In this document: piece by piece, positions 23,291-35,045 of the stretch | How the letters are laid out: each line of letters begins with the position of its first letter | How positions within the stretch are numbered: the stretch's first letter is position 1 | DNA from: Anisodus tanguticus | Taxonomy: Eukaryota > Streptophyta > Magnoliopsida > Solanales > Solanaceae | Assembly (NCBI GenBank): GCA_034509755.1 | Contig: CM067559.1 | Coordinates: 20,504,501 to 20,568,500 of the forward strand | Reading direction: 5' to 3' | Length of the DNA: 64,000 nt | Position numbers and translations under genes: made by a program | Notes under the pieces: model-generated | The model's database searches: none | What the model was told of the DNA's origin: nothing | Seen by the model: only the letters and a program-made list of their open reading frames with translations

Positions 23291-23540
23291 ATGGATATCG
23301 ACAACGTCCTTTATGTCAAAATCCTTAGAAAATTCGAAGAATTAGAGGCGCGACTAGAACTCAAACGTACCACCTCCAAAGAAGAACACGCTCGTTGAAA
23401 GCTATATTGAAAGATCATTTAGAGCATCAATTATTACATCTGAATTACCTCCAAAGTTTGTTCCATAAAAGATGAAACAATACGAAGGAACGACAGACCC
23501 AAGTAATCATATGGACAATGGATGATACCTTGACCATCTT
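23291..23540 (+). pseudogene. Ty3-gypsy gag scrap
   Basis: First frame: a helical N-terminal piece (MDIDNVLYVKILRKFEELEA). After a frameshift near 23400 comes the conserved gag start ITSELPPKFVP, a stop, then KMKQYEGTTDPSNHM. This matches the P..YDGT.DP..H pattern of gypsy gag proteins. Nothing convincing follows after about 23540. Because it is on the plus strand it is not the interior of the minus-strand LTR next to it. Confidence 0.7.
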
Positions 23541-24049
23541 ATATAGAAGTAAGAGAAGTGTCCATGTGTAAGGGGTTTGGATTAGTCTGTAAGGCCCTAG
23601 CTTAGATTGATATAAAAATCTTCCAACAAAGTCCATAAACATGAATCCACATCTGACCCCTCGAAGTAGAATATGTGAACTTATTTCACCATCAACACTA
23701 TAATAATTTTTTGTCATTACTTGTGCGACATAAAAGATCTTTAAGCCGCACGCTCTCAAATTATCCTTATGATAATTCATTTAAAATCTCGTCTCATCTA
23801 CCACTAACACTAAATTGATGGAGGCGGTCACCTTTATGAGAAAGTTGATCTCTGTCTATCCGGTATACTTTTCAAAAGTATCAATAAATGCACCAGAAGC
23901 ATTTCATAATATGAATGTACATTAAACATTCAGAGTAAGAATGTACACAAATATTTAAATAATAATTGTATACAAATCAAATTTATTTTGTTTTTTAAGA
24001 AAACAATAAACATGAACATCAAGAAGAATAAATTTAAAAACTAATGACT
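23541..24049. other. Unassigned AT-rich stretch
   Basis: Between the gag scrap and the decayed copia. A 111-codon minus-strand frame (23780-23445) overlaps the gag scrap antisense and looks accidental. Nothing else is seen. Confidence 0.5.
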
Positions 24050-24787
24050 CTAAATTAAAGTCCACATAGTCCTTATAATCTTGCATGAACAAAAACACGC
24101 ATCTCTAGAACTGAATGAGTCAATGGATCTGCAACCATTTGTGCATGTGTATTTTATGTTCAGTTATTTTCGTGTAACCATGTCATTATAAATTTAAATT
24201 TAATGTCAATGTATTTGGTTGTACAATGATATTTAGGATCTTGCTGCTCAAAATAGCAGTTGACAATCACAAATATTGTCATTAGTTCAGTACTAACTGT
24301 AATATCAAGACATTATTCAAGAACCTTTTTAATGAAACAACTGATTGCGTTACTGAGGAGAGAGCGACATGCTCAAATCCCACTACGGATAAAGCTATAT
24401 GTGATTATTTTTTATTATCTATGATATGTCATCATTATAGTGTATAAAACACATTCGAAGGTGGACCTACTCTTGTCCATGTCTCCTCTACAATCAGCAT
24501 CAGTGTATCCCCTCAGTTTCACGTGGTGCCCTTATCCCATATGGTACCTCATGTGTTTTCAATGTACTGAATTTAAGTTGATTTCATATTTATTTACAGG
24601 CTAATTGGGAAACAGATATTAAGTCTAACAAACATATATTGCATTGGACTATCAAGTGTATTTGGCATAAGAAATTTTACTTATTTATTCATCGTATTTG
24701 AAGTCTTAAAATACAATCTAGCATACAAGGTACTGTCTTTATTGATTGGAGTTCTATAGGATCACAATTCATTAAGTTTAATCATTT
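24050..24787 (-). pseudogene. Decayed Ty1-copia RNase H (copia-3, left piece)
   Basis: Minus-strand reading gives YTDADCRGDMD around 24500, then CTTKYIDIKFKFI and MVADPLTHSVLE near 24110-24200. These are the start, middle and end of a copia RNase H domain. There are many stops and frame changes. It is the downstream part of the reverse transcriptase at 27426-28010, from which it is separated by the 2.6-kb solo LTR. Confidence 0.75.
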
Positions 24788-24792
24788 AGAGA

Positions 24793-27420
24793 TGTAACAT
24801 CTCGTACTTTCGGGCCATGATTTGAATTGCTAGACGTATGCAAGTAGATCCGAGCCTTGGAGAATTTTAGTCATATTCAAGTATGTGAATAAAGAAGCTT
24901 AGTATATAAAAGGATGCGGTCCCGAAATTATTTCAGACATAATAAGTGTGATGACGGTGATTGGAAATAATAATTTTGGTGCGTGGCAAAAGAAGCTATG
25001 GATTAGTGTAATATCACACGATGGTGATAATGAGTATATGAAGTGTGTTGAAAATAAATATCATTTAAGTGAGTTGAGATCAAGAATTAATTAAGATGAT
25101 GGGGTATTAAATTAATGAAACTTATTCTCACTCTCCAAGCTTATATCGAGTAACTTACGTCGCAACTCAACGTATAAAAATACGGGTGAATTTGAAGGGC
25201 TTAAGGTCGTACATGAGGCTATAGATGTAATGGCAACAAAGACAAACAACTTTGAAGAAAAATCTGCAAATTACTATTTACTTTTAGACTTTTGTAACCA
25301 ACTACTATTTGCTTTTAGACTTTTGCAGCATATCAATAATATAAGCAATCAAAGAGGTTATCTATATAAAGAGCCTCATTGTAACTTCTGAAATCATCTT
25401 TCGAAATACAACAACTTTAAATCTTTGAAATACTTTCTTATACCCCTTCTAATCTATAACCCATATCAAGAATGACCCTGTAAGTTTGAAGAATTCCGAA
25501 ACTATTATATATTGCCTTGAAGTGGTTTCTTCTTTTAACTGAAACATTTTTTTAATAACAATTTGATAAGCATGATTTTATAGTTACTATTATTACTACT
25601 TCTCGGATACGTTTTAAATTATACGTATGCTATGATAAAGTTTATAACTGAAGTTTGATTTATTATAAGAATATAAATTATTTTCTCATAAAAGAATGAG
25701 TTATCTTCTCCCGCTTTGAGAATTAGCAGTATAAAAATTTGTACTTGATAAATGATTTAAAAAAATTAGAATACGATAAAATATATATTTTTTAAATATC
25801 TTGATGTTTATGAAATGCTAGTATATTATAAATTTTTATGAGATATTTTTATGTGGATAATTTAATGAGAGTTGGTCATAATATATACGCTCATATTTAT
25901 GGATTTATATCCACCTCCAAGCTCACATTATTTTAATATATTTCATGTATGGATAATAAGTAGTTATTGTACTACGTGGGAGTGGTTTTGACCAACAAAC
26001 AACTAACACGTGGCTAATTGAAGCCACATATAGAGATATCAACCAAAACCATTTCTTAACGTTAAGGGACCTCTTGAATAGATTCATTACCGCTCATTTC
26101 ATGTTGATTTCGCGGTCCGGGTTATAGCAACCAGGATATTTCTTCATAGTGAAGTAAGGTGGCGGGAAGCTTTCAAGAAGGAAATCTAAGTATGATTTAT
26201 CGTTTACAATTTTCTATGAGCTCGTATGAGCGTCAAAGGTATGTTAAAGCAAATTATTTCTTCTTTTGGCATATTCCATGTAACGAAACATAACCATAAT
26301 ATTGTTCCATAAATTGTTATACTCTTAGTAGTCAAGGATGTTCTTGTTATTGATTACTACGTTAAAACATGTCTAAATATGTTCCTAAATCCTTATTGAG
26401 GTATGTAGGAGAGATGTTGATATTCCCAATGTTAGCCGAAGGCACATGTTAATGTTCACAGTGTTAGCCGAAGGTAGAAGGATATTATGTCAGCTGATAG
26501 GTTCAGAATGTTTTATTGTCATTCATGCATTTGCATTATATTCATGTATTACCCGGGACCCACATGTGATATATATACTACTATATGGTACGCATTATGC
26601 ATATGTAGGGGATGGGAAAAGAGAATGGCGTTATATACGCGTCACCACCTGCAGCTGGTACAGACTATCACGAAAAGGAAGATACCCAATGAGACTAATA
26701 TGATAATGATTATGCCCACAGAGGCCGAAATGAAATGATGCCCACAGAGGTTGTTATGGGAAGGAAGATGCCCTTGTAATGCCAATATATGTATGTATAC
26801 CGCATTTGCATTGTGCATGACATTTAGGCATATTATGGCCCTCAGAGGCATTCACTATGGGTCAATTGTTGTTACTGTCAGCTATTGTTGCTATTCTTCA
26901 TGCTTGATATACTCAGTACATCAGTCGTACTAACGTCCCTTTTGTTGGGGGACGCTGCATTTCATGCCCGCAAGCTCAGGTAAATAGGGGGACAGTTCGT
27001 ACTCGTAGGTTGTTGGTTCAACTGATATTGGAGCATTCTACTTGTTTTCAGTGTTGCAATTTGGTTGTGGTATGATATTTTGCATATGCATATGGGTATG
27101 GCGGGCCCTGTCTCAACCTTGTGATGTCAGGTACTCTTTAGAGGCTTGTATACAATGTCTTGTATATAGTAGTCATATGTGGCCTTGTCGGCCCTGATAG
27201 GTATATATATATAAGTTGGACTTTCTGGTCAAGATTTTACATAGTTACTTTCCAGTTTATATTTCTATATGTCAGTAGGGTACTGGGTGACGGCCCTTGT
27301 GGCCATGATTAATTATGATTAGATGTTGACTATATGATAGGTGATACTCGGCAGGTAAGGTCCGGGTGCCCATCGCGGCCTAGACTACTCCAAGAGCACC
27401 CTCCGATTTGGGTCGTGACA
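24793..27420 (+). mobile_element. Solo LTR of a gypsy-type element with perfect target duplication
   Basis: Begins TGTAACATCTCG and ends GGGTCGTGACA (TG...CA), 2628 bp. The pentamer AGAGA lies directly on both sides (24788-24792 and 27421-27425). The host sequence, a copia RT/RNase H relic, continues on each side. The end sequences parallel those of the LTR at 21295-23223 read in its own direction, which sets the strand. A short internal duplication of GTTAGCCGAAGG occurs near 26430 and 26465. No interior or second LTR is present, so it formed by LTR-LTR recombination. Confidence 0.88.
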
Positions 27421-27425
27421 AGAGA

Positions 27426-28780
27426 ATAATTTCTTTAAACATTTTCTCAAAATCTTTATTTTGAAAATATGCATCTTTACCCACATCTTTCATCTCCAAA
27501 TGAGACGATAACAAGGTATTTACGTTATTTATATACTCCAAATGATCTTTCAGTTATCAATATGTCATCAACATATAATGACATAAATATAAAGTTGCTC
27601 TCAGATCTTTTAGTATAAATGCAATGATCCCATGTGAACCATTGTTAAGTCAATAGAATTGACCATACTAAGAAAATGTATATACCACTGCCTTGAAGAT
27701 TGTTTGTAGCCATAACAATACTACAAAAGTCTACAAACCATATGTTTATGACCTTTCGATGAAAATTTCAAGTTATTTCACATCAATTTTTCACTTAGTT
27801 CTCTGCTGAAAAAGATAATCTTTACATCGGTTTGATGTAATTATAAATCCAAGCTAGCAACAATAGCAACAATTAGACAAGTAGAGGTGATTTCGCATAA
27901 CATGTGAAAAAGTCTCGTCATAGTTAATCAATCATGTAACGTATACACCTTAGCAACAAGTCGAGCCATATATATCAACTTTGCAATAAGCCTTGTGCTT
28001 AATTTTGGGAACCCATTTGGTTTGAAGTAATTTTGTGTTCTTTTGGGAGATCAACTAGTTCCTAAACTTGGTTGATTCTCCTAGACTTCATTTATTCATT
28101 TTATTCTTTGAAGAACATAAAAAGAGATAATTTTGGCTTATTCATCTTGTAAGAGCACTATATCTTGACAGAGATTCATATAAACTCATATTGATCCTGT
28201 TTAGATCATTTTTGCTCATACTTGGACTAGAACTATTTGTCTCACTCCCACTTAGAATAAAATTCATCTCACTCTATTTGAAATAAAATATTAATGTCTC
28301 TCCCATTCGGAGCAAGATCACTTTCATTCGCATCCGATGATGAAGGTTGGTCTAGATGAGAAATTAATTTATCATAATTTAAAAATCTCCCACTCGGATG
28401 AGGGAATCCTATTTGAATTGGGTCCTTAGGTTCATGAGTAGATAAGCCTAAACTTATGTCATCCTCATTGGATAGATGTGACACTTCTTGAGTGGAATTC
28501 AGTTACACTCCCACTATAATGTAGCTCCATAAACAAGTTATTTATAATATCTCATATACACATTTTTGCTTCCTTTAAGGCCTAATATGCCATGAGAAAA
28601 ATTGTATACTTAAGTTGTGCATCACAGAGGTGTCACAAAATACTTGAGATTTCTATAACTCCATAACTCATATGGTGTAGATGTAACTAGTTCCGCTGGC
28701 ACACGATAAAGATCGTAGGAAACAATTAATACATATATCTCTCGAATTGGAAATATGTAACTATGCTGATACAGTGAAAG
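27426..28780 (-). pseudogene. Decayed Ty1-copia integrase end and reverse transcriptase (copia-3, right piece)
   Basis: Read on the minus strand from 28780: an integrase-end motif (PYELW, LKYF) near 28650, and an acidic/Pro-rich linker (28484-28269). RT follows as KWVPKIKHKA near 28000, YDETFSHV near 27905, and FIFMSLYVDDILIT near 27570-27530 (catalytic YVDD kept). Then EMKDVGKDAYF lies just before the solo LTR. Frames change often. The part upstream of the integrase end is not recognisable, so the element is 5'-truncated or too old to read. Confidence 0.8.
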
Positions 28781-29216
28781 AAGGAGGACAAAATGTTTGA
28801 GAGAGAATGAGGGTCCGGTCTTTTTTTGAAAGAATCAAATGAAAGAAGATATTAAAATATTTTCTTTTAAATTTAAATAAGCATATGATTTCACTAGATG
28901 AATATGATGTATATATGAGTTATTTCCTAAGAAAAAGAATGAATAAATAAAAGAAATTAGAGATCTTTACACTTCTATACAATGTTAAAATAGACTTCAT
29001 TAAATATTAAATGACTTTTATACCCTTAATAAGCTCTATCCTGTTTCTTCTAGACATACTTTTTAAACCTAAAACTATAAACCTAAAAGCAAGTTACTAA
29101 CATTCTCTTGCAACACAATCGTATTACTATTAGGAACTAACTATTACATCAATTATGTTCCAAAAAAATCACAATTTCATGCATGTTTATTCAAGTTAAC
29201 TATTGATCTTATAACA
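28781..29216. other. AT-rich spacer
   Basis: No coding similarity, no repeat edge recognised. AAGTTAA at 29193-29199 recurs at 31333-31339 beyond the LINE and may be part of its target duplication. Confidence 0.5.
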
Positions 29217-31332
29217 ACAACAACATACCGAGTGAAATCCTACAACGTGGGGTCTGGGGAGGGTAGAGTGTACGCAGAACTTAACTCTACCTTGGTAGGT
29301 AGAGCGGCTATTTCCGAGAGACCCTCGGCTCAAGACAAAACATAAGCATAAGTAAGGCAAGCACAACAAGGCAAAACCAGAGAAACAGTCAGATCCGGAC
29401 AAGAAATTTAAAGCAGTATGAAAATGTTGGTACGAAAAGCGAATAAGCTATGATAGCACATTCGGAAAAAAAAAAAGCAGTAACAACCGTAGGTAAATTA
29501 GATAAACAAAGTACACTAAAGAACACATAGCAGCAGAAATCAAACTACGAGGAACTATAAGGTAATACCACACCTATTAGTATGTTAGGTGAAGCGGGCC
29601 TATAATAACAACACTATACTACCAGTTTGTAAGCGTACGTAGGACTACGCTTAACTACCTACTACCCTATTTCGCGTCCTCCACAACCCCCTATCTAAGG
29701 TCATGTCCTCAGTAAGCTGCACTTGCGCCATATCCCAACTAATCACCTCTCCCCAATACTTCTTGGACCTATCTCTACCCCTCATGAATCCGTCCATAGC
29801 CAACCTCTCACACCTCCGCACTGGGGCATTTGTGTCTCTCATCTGCACATGCCTAAACCATCCCAACCTCGCTTCATGCATCTTATCCTCCACCGAGGCC
29901 ACTCCCACTCTAATATCATTATTTTTAATTTTATCCATCCTTGTATGCCCGCACATCCATCTTAGCTTCCTCATCTCCGCAACTCTCATCTTTTGTATGT
30001 GTGAAGTCTTGCCTGGCCAACACTCCGCCTCATACAACATAGTCGGTCTAACCACCGCCCTATAGAACTTGCCTTTAAGTTTAGTTGGCATTTTTTTGTC
30101 GCACAAGACTCCAGATGCGAGCCTCCATTTCATCCACCCTGCCCCAATACAATGTGTGACATCGTCATCAATCTCTCTATTCCCTTGGATAATAGATCCT
30201 AGGTATTTGAAGCTTCCTTTTTTTGGAATGACCTGAGTACCAACCCTCACTTCCACAGTTGTCTCAGGGTCGCTCCCGTTGCTGAACTTGCACTCCAAAT
30301 ATTCTGTCTTGGTCCTACTAAACTTGAACTCTTTAGACTCCAGAGTCTGTCTTCAAACCTCCAGCTTGGCGTTAACTCCGCTGCGAGTCTCATCAATTAG
30401 GACTATGTCATCTGCGAATAACATACACCATGGCACCTCCCATTGGATTTGTCGCGACAATCCATCTATCACCAAGGCAAATAAGAATGGGCTAAGAGCT
30501 GATTCCTGGTGCAGCCCCATCATCACTAGGAAGTGCTCCGAGTCTTCTCCTACTGTCCGTACCCTGGTCTTGGCTCCATCATACATATCCTTGATTACCT
30601 TAGTATACACCACAGGTACACATCTAACCTCCAAACATCTCCATAAAACCTCCTTAGGGACTTTGTCGTATGCCTTCTCGAGGTCGATGAAAACCATATG
30701 TAAGTCTCTCTTTCTTTCCCTATACTACTCCACCAACTTCCTAATAAGATTAATGGCTTCCGTAGTCGAACGCCCCAACACGAATCCAAACTGGTTCTCA
30801 GAGATAGACATGCCTCTTCTCACCCTCATCTCCACGACCATTTCCCAAACTTTCATAGTGTGGCTTAGCAGCTTGATACCCCTATAGTTGTTGCAACTCT
30901 GGATATCGTCTTTGTTCTTGTACAAAGGAATCATTGTACTCCACCTAAATTCTTTGAGCATTCTTGTCGTCTTAAAAATGACGTTAAACAACTCAGTCAG
31001 CCACTCTAAACTTGCCCTACCTATGCTCTTCCAAAATTCAACTGGATCTCATCAAGCCGAGTCGCTCGTCCCTTGCGCATTCTACGAACATCACCCTTAA
31101 CCTCCTCAACCTTAATGCTTCTACAATACTCAAAATCCTGGTACCTATCAGATTGCTCCAGATCTCCCAGCACAATGTCTCTATCTCCTTTCTCGTTTAA
31201 GAGTTTATGGAAGTAAGACTGTCGCATCCGCCTAATATGCGTGTCCTCCACTTGTACTTTGCCGTCCTCATCCTTGATGCACCTCACATGATCCAAGTCA
31301 CAGACCCTCCACTCCCTCGCCTTGGCTAGTGT
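29217..31332 (-). mobile_element. RTE-type LINE, 5'-truncated
   Basis: Minus-strand non-LTR retrotransposon. The 3' end (29217-29330) has the typical RTE tail: a conserved CCCAGACCCCACG-like block followed by (GTT)n at 29217-29231. The 5' end is lost at about 31332, inside the region before RT. A heptamer AAGTTAA lies near both ends and may be a short target duplication. Confidence 0.85.
29645..31332 (-). pseudogene. RTE LINE reverse transcriptase and C-terminal domain
   Basis: Frames joined by several breaks. 31300-31021 is the pre-RT region (DHVRCIKDEDGKVQVED, YFHKLLNE). 30991-30725 holds the RT fingers (STMIPLYKNKDDIQ, NYRGIKLLSHTMKVWE, NQFGF). 30697-30353 holds RT motif A (FIDLEKAYDKVP), motif B (HQESALSPFLFALVID) and motif C (FADDIVLID). 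30298-29651 is the C-terminal domain (FKYLGSIIQGN, LRWMCGHTRMDK, RLGWFRHVQMR). The catalytic FADD is intact, but stops and frameshifts between the pieces block translation. The endonuclease domain is missing through 5' truncation. The order and motifs match plant RTE-clade LINEs. Confidence 0.92.
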
Positions 31333-31465
31333 AAGTTAATTTATTTATTCAGTCCAATGTGTTATAATTTGCCCAATATATTGAAACTCGATATTAGAAT
31401 GACATGTGTCTTAGGTAATTGAAAAATACAAGAGATATTCTTACAATATTTTTAAAAAAAATATC
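31333..31465. other. Short AT-rich gap
   Basis: Between LINE and TRIM. Nothing seen. Confidence 0.5.
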
Positions 31466-31470
31466 ATTAT

Positions 31471-31589
31471 TGTTAAGAGTCTCACATCGGAAATGGAAGG
31501 CGAACATGGACTCCTTATATGGACTTGGACAATCCTCACCCTACAAGATAGTTTTTGGGGTTGAGTTAGGCACAAGATCTATTCCTTCA
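31471..31589 (+). repeat. TRIM LTR 1
   Basis: 119 bp. It contains TCTCACATCGG, CTCCTTATATGGAC (possible TATA) and CAATCCTCACCCTAC, shared by all three LTRs. Confidence 0.9.
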
Positions 31590-31693
31590 TGGTATCAGAG
31601 TCAGACCCATTTCAATTCTTTGTTCACCGATGTTGGGCCCCCAAATTATATTGTTCACACTCCAATTAACGAGGTCTGGACGTGCGGGGGGAG

Positions 31694-31813
31694 TTTTAAG
31701 AGTCCCACATCGAAAATGGAATGGGAACATGGACTCCTTATATGGAGTTGGACAATCCTCACCCTACAAGCTAGCTTTTGGGGTTGAGTTAGGCCCAAGA
31801 TCCATTCTTTACA
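31694..31813 (+). repeat. TRIM LTR 2
   Basis: 120 bp. It serves as 3' LTR of the first unit and 5' LTR of the second. The terminal TG is mutated to TT. Confidence 0.9.
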
Positions 31814-31915
31814 TGGTATCAGAGCCAGACTCATTCCAATTCTTTGTTCACCGATATTGGACCCCCAAATTATATTATCCACACTCCAGTTAACAAGGTC
31901 TGGACGTGCGTGGAG

Positions 31916-32035
31916 TGTTAAGAGTCTCACATCGGATATGGAATGGGAACATGGGCTCCTTATATAGACTTGGACAATCCTCACCCTACATGCTAGCTTT
32001 TGGGTTTGAGTTAGGCCCAAAATACATTCTCTACA
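31916..32035 (+). repeat. TRIM LTR 3
   Basis: 120 bp. It has TGTTAAG at the start and CTCTACA at the end, followed directly by the ATTAT target copy. Confidence 0.9.
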
Positions 32036-32040
32036 ATTAT

Positions 32041-33058
32041 GAGCCGAGGAAGTAGAATTGCAACATCTTGGGGTGAATTTCATGTGGTCACTCAACTTTC
32101 ATTTTTATTACATTGAAATTACTAAATTATTTTTTGTAACGACAGAATTACTCAAGTTTGTTCAAATGTCATAGAAAGACAATATTTATATTTATATTAT
32201 AATAAAAGCACAAATATAAATGATAGTTGACTAAAATATTTTTCAAATATTGAGCGACTCTTATCCCCTTGATTAACTCTAAGATACTTCTTAAACCTAA
32301 CAGAACTTACTCAACATACTATTGGAATATTAATTATCCTATTACTACTAGAAATGTTACTCAACATCCGTTAGCTAGGAATTTAGTACTATTAGATCTT
32401 ATTTTAGAGGATAACTATACTTTGTAACTCTTAACAAATTCCTTAAAAACAAAATAAAAAATATACAATAGACGATGTTGCCTTTTGTAAGATGGATTAT
32501 TCAGAATTCGACTTGAATGATTTTCGGGCAGTAAATTTTTTGTACATATTTTTTTGTATACAAAATATTTTCTAATCTTCCTAATTTGATAATAATTTAC
32601 GTAGGATAACGTGCATCACAACAAACCAGTTAATGCCATGCAGCAGGGATTTTCAGTACCTTTATATCTGTAAATGGCAATAAAATAAATGTATAATCAC
32701 TTAATCTCTAATATTGAATTATCTTAGTCATAACATATTTTTTATATGAGAAAAAAGAATAAAAAATACCGAAAACATCAATTTCAAATAAATATTAAGT
32801 AGATATAGTCATATATTATAGTAATATTTTTGTAACTCATAAATAAATATATATAATTAAATTAAATAATATTATTTAATACTTTTTTCATATTCTATGT
32901 GTGACGCACAGACGAATCTTGCCGATGGCTCTTTGCGAGTCGACATTGTACCCCGGAATAGTCACCTTGGTCTGACTTAGCCAGCTCGTAGGAATGAATG
33001 GAAAGATCGGCTGGGCCCGCAGTGGCATCACGTTGATGGAGACCCAGATCGATCTCTG
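32041..33058. other. Unassigned stretch
   Basis: AT-rich to about 32880, with phrases such as GTGGTCACTCAACTTTCA that recur in plant genomes but define no element here. From 32900 to 33058 it turns GC-richer. Read on the minus strand it gives an open stretch with VTIPGYNVDSQRAIGKIRL, which weakly recalls the protease region of some gypsy elements. I do not assign it. Confidence 0.4.
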
Positions 33059-33066
33059 CCCGTGGT

Positions 33067-33869
33067 TAGGGATGGCAACGGATCAGATCTGGATCGGATC
33101 CTACTAAATCCAGATCCAGATCCGTTTTTCATACCTGGATCCATATCCGGATCCGGATCCAGATCCATCGGGTCCATAAAAAACAGATCCAAATTCGGAT
33201 CCATTGGATCCACCGGGTCCACAGATCGAATCTGGATCCACATGTAAAAAAAATTGCCTAGCTAAGATTTTTTTTTGAACTAACAAACTATTTTTACTTA
33301 GATAACAGCTTACTGTGTTTCAATTTTGAAATGTTCATATGAGATATTTTGTTCGTTGTCTCGTTTTGATTGTGAACTATTAATTGAAAATGTTGGACAA
33401 TGCCAATAGTTGTGGAAAATGCTGACTAGTATTTCCACAATGCAGAACTTGCATGTGCTTGAAATCTTCACAAATGAAGTGAATATAATTTTAATTACTT
33501 GTCTATGGAGATGTTAGTCATTCACTAATATAACATTGATTTTATTATCGAAGTTACCTCTTTATTTTTTGGTTTTTGAGTTACCGCAGAGATAAATTAA
33601 ACTTATTTTGAGAATTAAACTTGCAAGGATGTCCTTAGCAATTTTAAGAAAATACTTATAAAATTACATTCTAGGTTATGGATATATTTAATAAAAATGG
33701 ATCAACGGGTCGGATCTGGACCGGATACGAATCTCAAATACAAGATCCAGATCCGATCCATTAGAAATGGATCCGGGTCCGATCCGGAACTGTCGGGTCC
33801 AAATTTTGAAGATCCATATCCTATAAATCGGATCTGGATCCACCGGGTCCAGGATCCACTGCCATCCTA
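33067..33869. mobile_element. Non-autonomous hAT element
   Basis: Ends TAGGGATGGC on the left and GCCATCCTA on the right (one base shorter), forming the terminal inverted repeat. The octamers CCCGTGGT (33059-33066) and CCCATGGT (33870-33877) are an 8-bp target duplication with one mismatch, diagnostic of hAT. Both subterminal zones (33067-33250 and 33690-33869) are dense in GGATCC and GATCCAGATCC words: at least seven GGATCC left and three right. They are inverted relative to each other. The 440-bp middle is AT-rich and non-coding. No transposase. Confidence 0.9.
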
Positions 33870-34539
33870 CCCATGGTAGCCTTCTTTCTTTCGCCGATGT
33901 CACCGGTGAGAGAAAGAGGCCGCTTATATATGCTTCTTCATGTCCAGTAAAATGTCTTCTCTTATGTCGTGTCGATAAGGTTCTATCTGCAATCTGGACT
34001 TTTCATTGGTGCTTCCATGTACTCATCTTTGAACTTCCTTTTTACTATGATTGAGATTGACTAGGAATAACATGCAACTATACGAGACTATTCTATATTA
34101 TATTAAAGCACGAATGACCTTAGAAATGTTGATTGAACTTTTTCTCCTTCATTAAAATATTCTTCAATAAACAAAATTATCATTTACTATTTTCATCAAA
34201 TTATTATATAATTAATTATTTTTGGACTCTTTTTTGACTTTGACAAATATCAGTTTAATTCCATAATTAAACTTGTGGAAATCAAAGCTTCCTAATATAA
34301 CTCAAACTCAAAACCATTTTAACGTCAAGACTCCAACTAAACCCTATTATCTCCCTATTATTTATCAACATTATATATTTTAGGAGTCCCCAACTTCCAC
34401 TAAATTATTGTCCTCACATGATTTTAGACTCTCTTTCTTTGAAGTTCTGACGCTACTCTTCGTGTTTTTTTATTTCTAAAAGTTCAAAAAATAATGAACT
34501 GATTTGTTTTGCTGAAATAATTATATTATCAGTTGCGTA

Positions 34540-35045
34540 ATCTTTTTCATACTATCAATTATGATAATTATTCTGTATTAATTGTGACAGGTTTGATGCT
34601 TTTTAAATTAGTTAATCAATGCAAATTCTCTTGAATCCTCATCAAGTCATCAAGATATGTGAGTTCAACCTACTTTAAAAATCTATTTTAGATTTTCATA
34701 TTTTAATCTTTCTGGAAAGAATTGTATTTGTCCAGTGTTATTATGGCAGAGTTTTTTTATACTAATAGGTGAGATGAAATTGTTAACTTTCAGTTATTCA
34801 AAGAGATCGTGTATAATCATTATTTTATAATTATTTGTGACATGTTCACTATTTTTTTTATCAATTATGATAATTATTTTGGTATTAATTGTGACACGTT
34901 TGATGCCTTTTAGATATATTAATCAAGGAAAATTCTCTTGAATCCTCATCTAGCCGTCAAGGTATGTGACTTCAACCTACTATTAAAATACTATTTTCAT
35001 ATTTTAATCTTTCCGGAAAGAATTGTATTTGTCCATTTTTGCATC
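34540..35045 (+). repeat. Internal ~300-bp direct duplication in the Helitron
   Basis: Blocks at about 34540-34735 and 34850-35040 share TATCAATTATGATAATTATT, TTAATTGTGACA, CTTGAATCCTCATC and GAATTGTATTTGTCC. The same pair exists in copy B (about 38555-38745 and 38860-39010), so the duplication predates the split of the two copies. Confidence 0.75.

Larger units (their letters stand above)
31471..32035 (+). mobile_element. Tandem TRIM element: LTR-int-LTR-int-LTR
   Basis: Three ~120-bp LTRs (31471-31589, 31694-31813, 31916-32035) share two ~103-bp interiors, with a period of 222-223 bp. Each interior starts with a Met-tRNA primer site (TGGTATCAGAGCC at 31814, one base changed at 31590) and ends with a purine tract (GTGCGGGGGGAG before 31694). 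LTRs start TGTTAAGAGTC (TT in the middle one). The pentamer ATTAT flanks the whole array (31466-31470 and 32036-32040). There is no coding capacity, so mobilisation must be in trans. Confidence 0.93.

Noticed and set aside
26446..26933. Plus and minus frames of 60-85 codons
   Set aside because: Inside the solo LTR, no recognisable domain, overlapping on both strands.
29703..30887. Plus-strand frames of 80-202 codons
   Set aside because: They lie antisense to the LINE reverse transcriptase, whose motifs are unmistakable on the minus strand.
31419..32095. Frames of 87-146 codons across the TRIM
   Set aside because: They follow the repeated LTRs and have no domain. The region is fully explained by the TRIM structure.
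33028..33903. Asp/Pro/Gly-rich frames on both strands
   Set aside because: Produced by the GGATCC and GATCCAGATCC repeats at the hAT ends.
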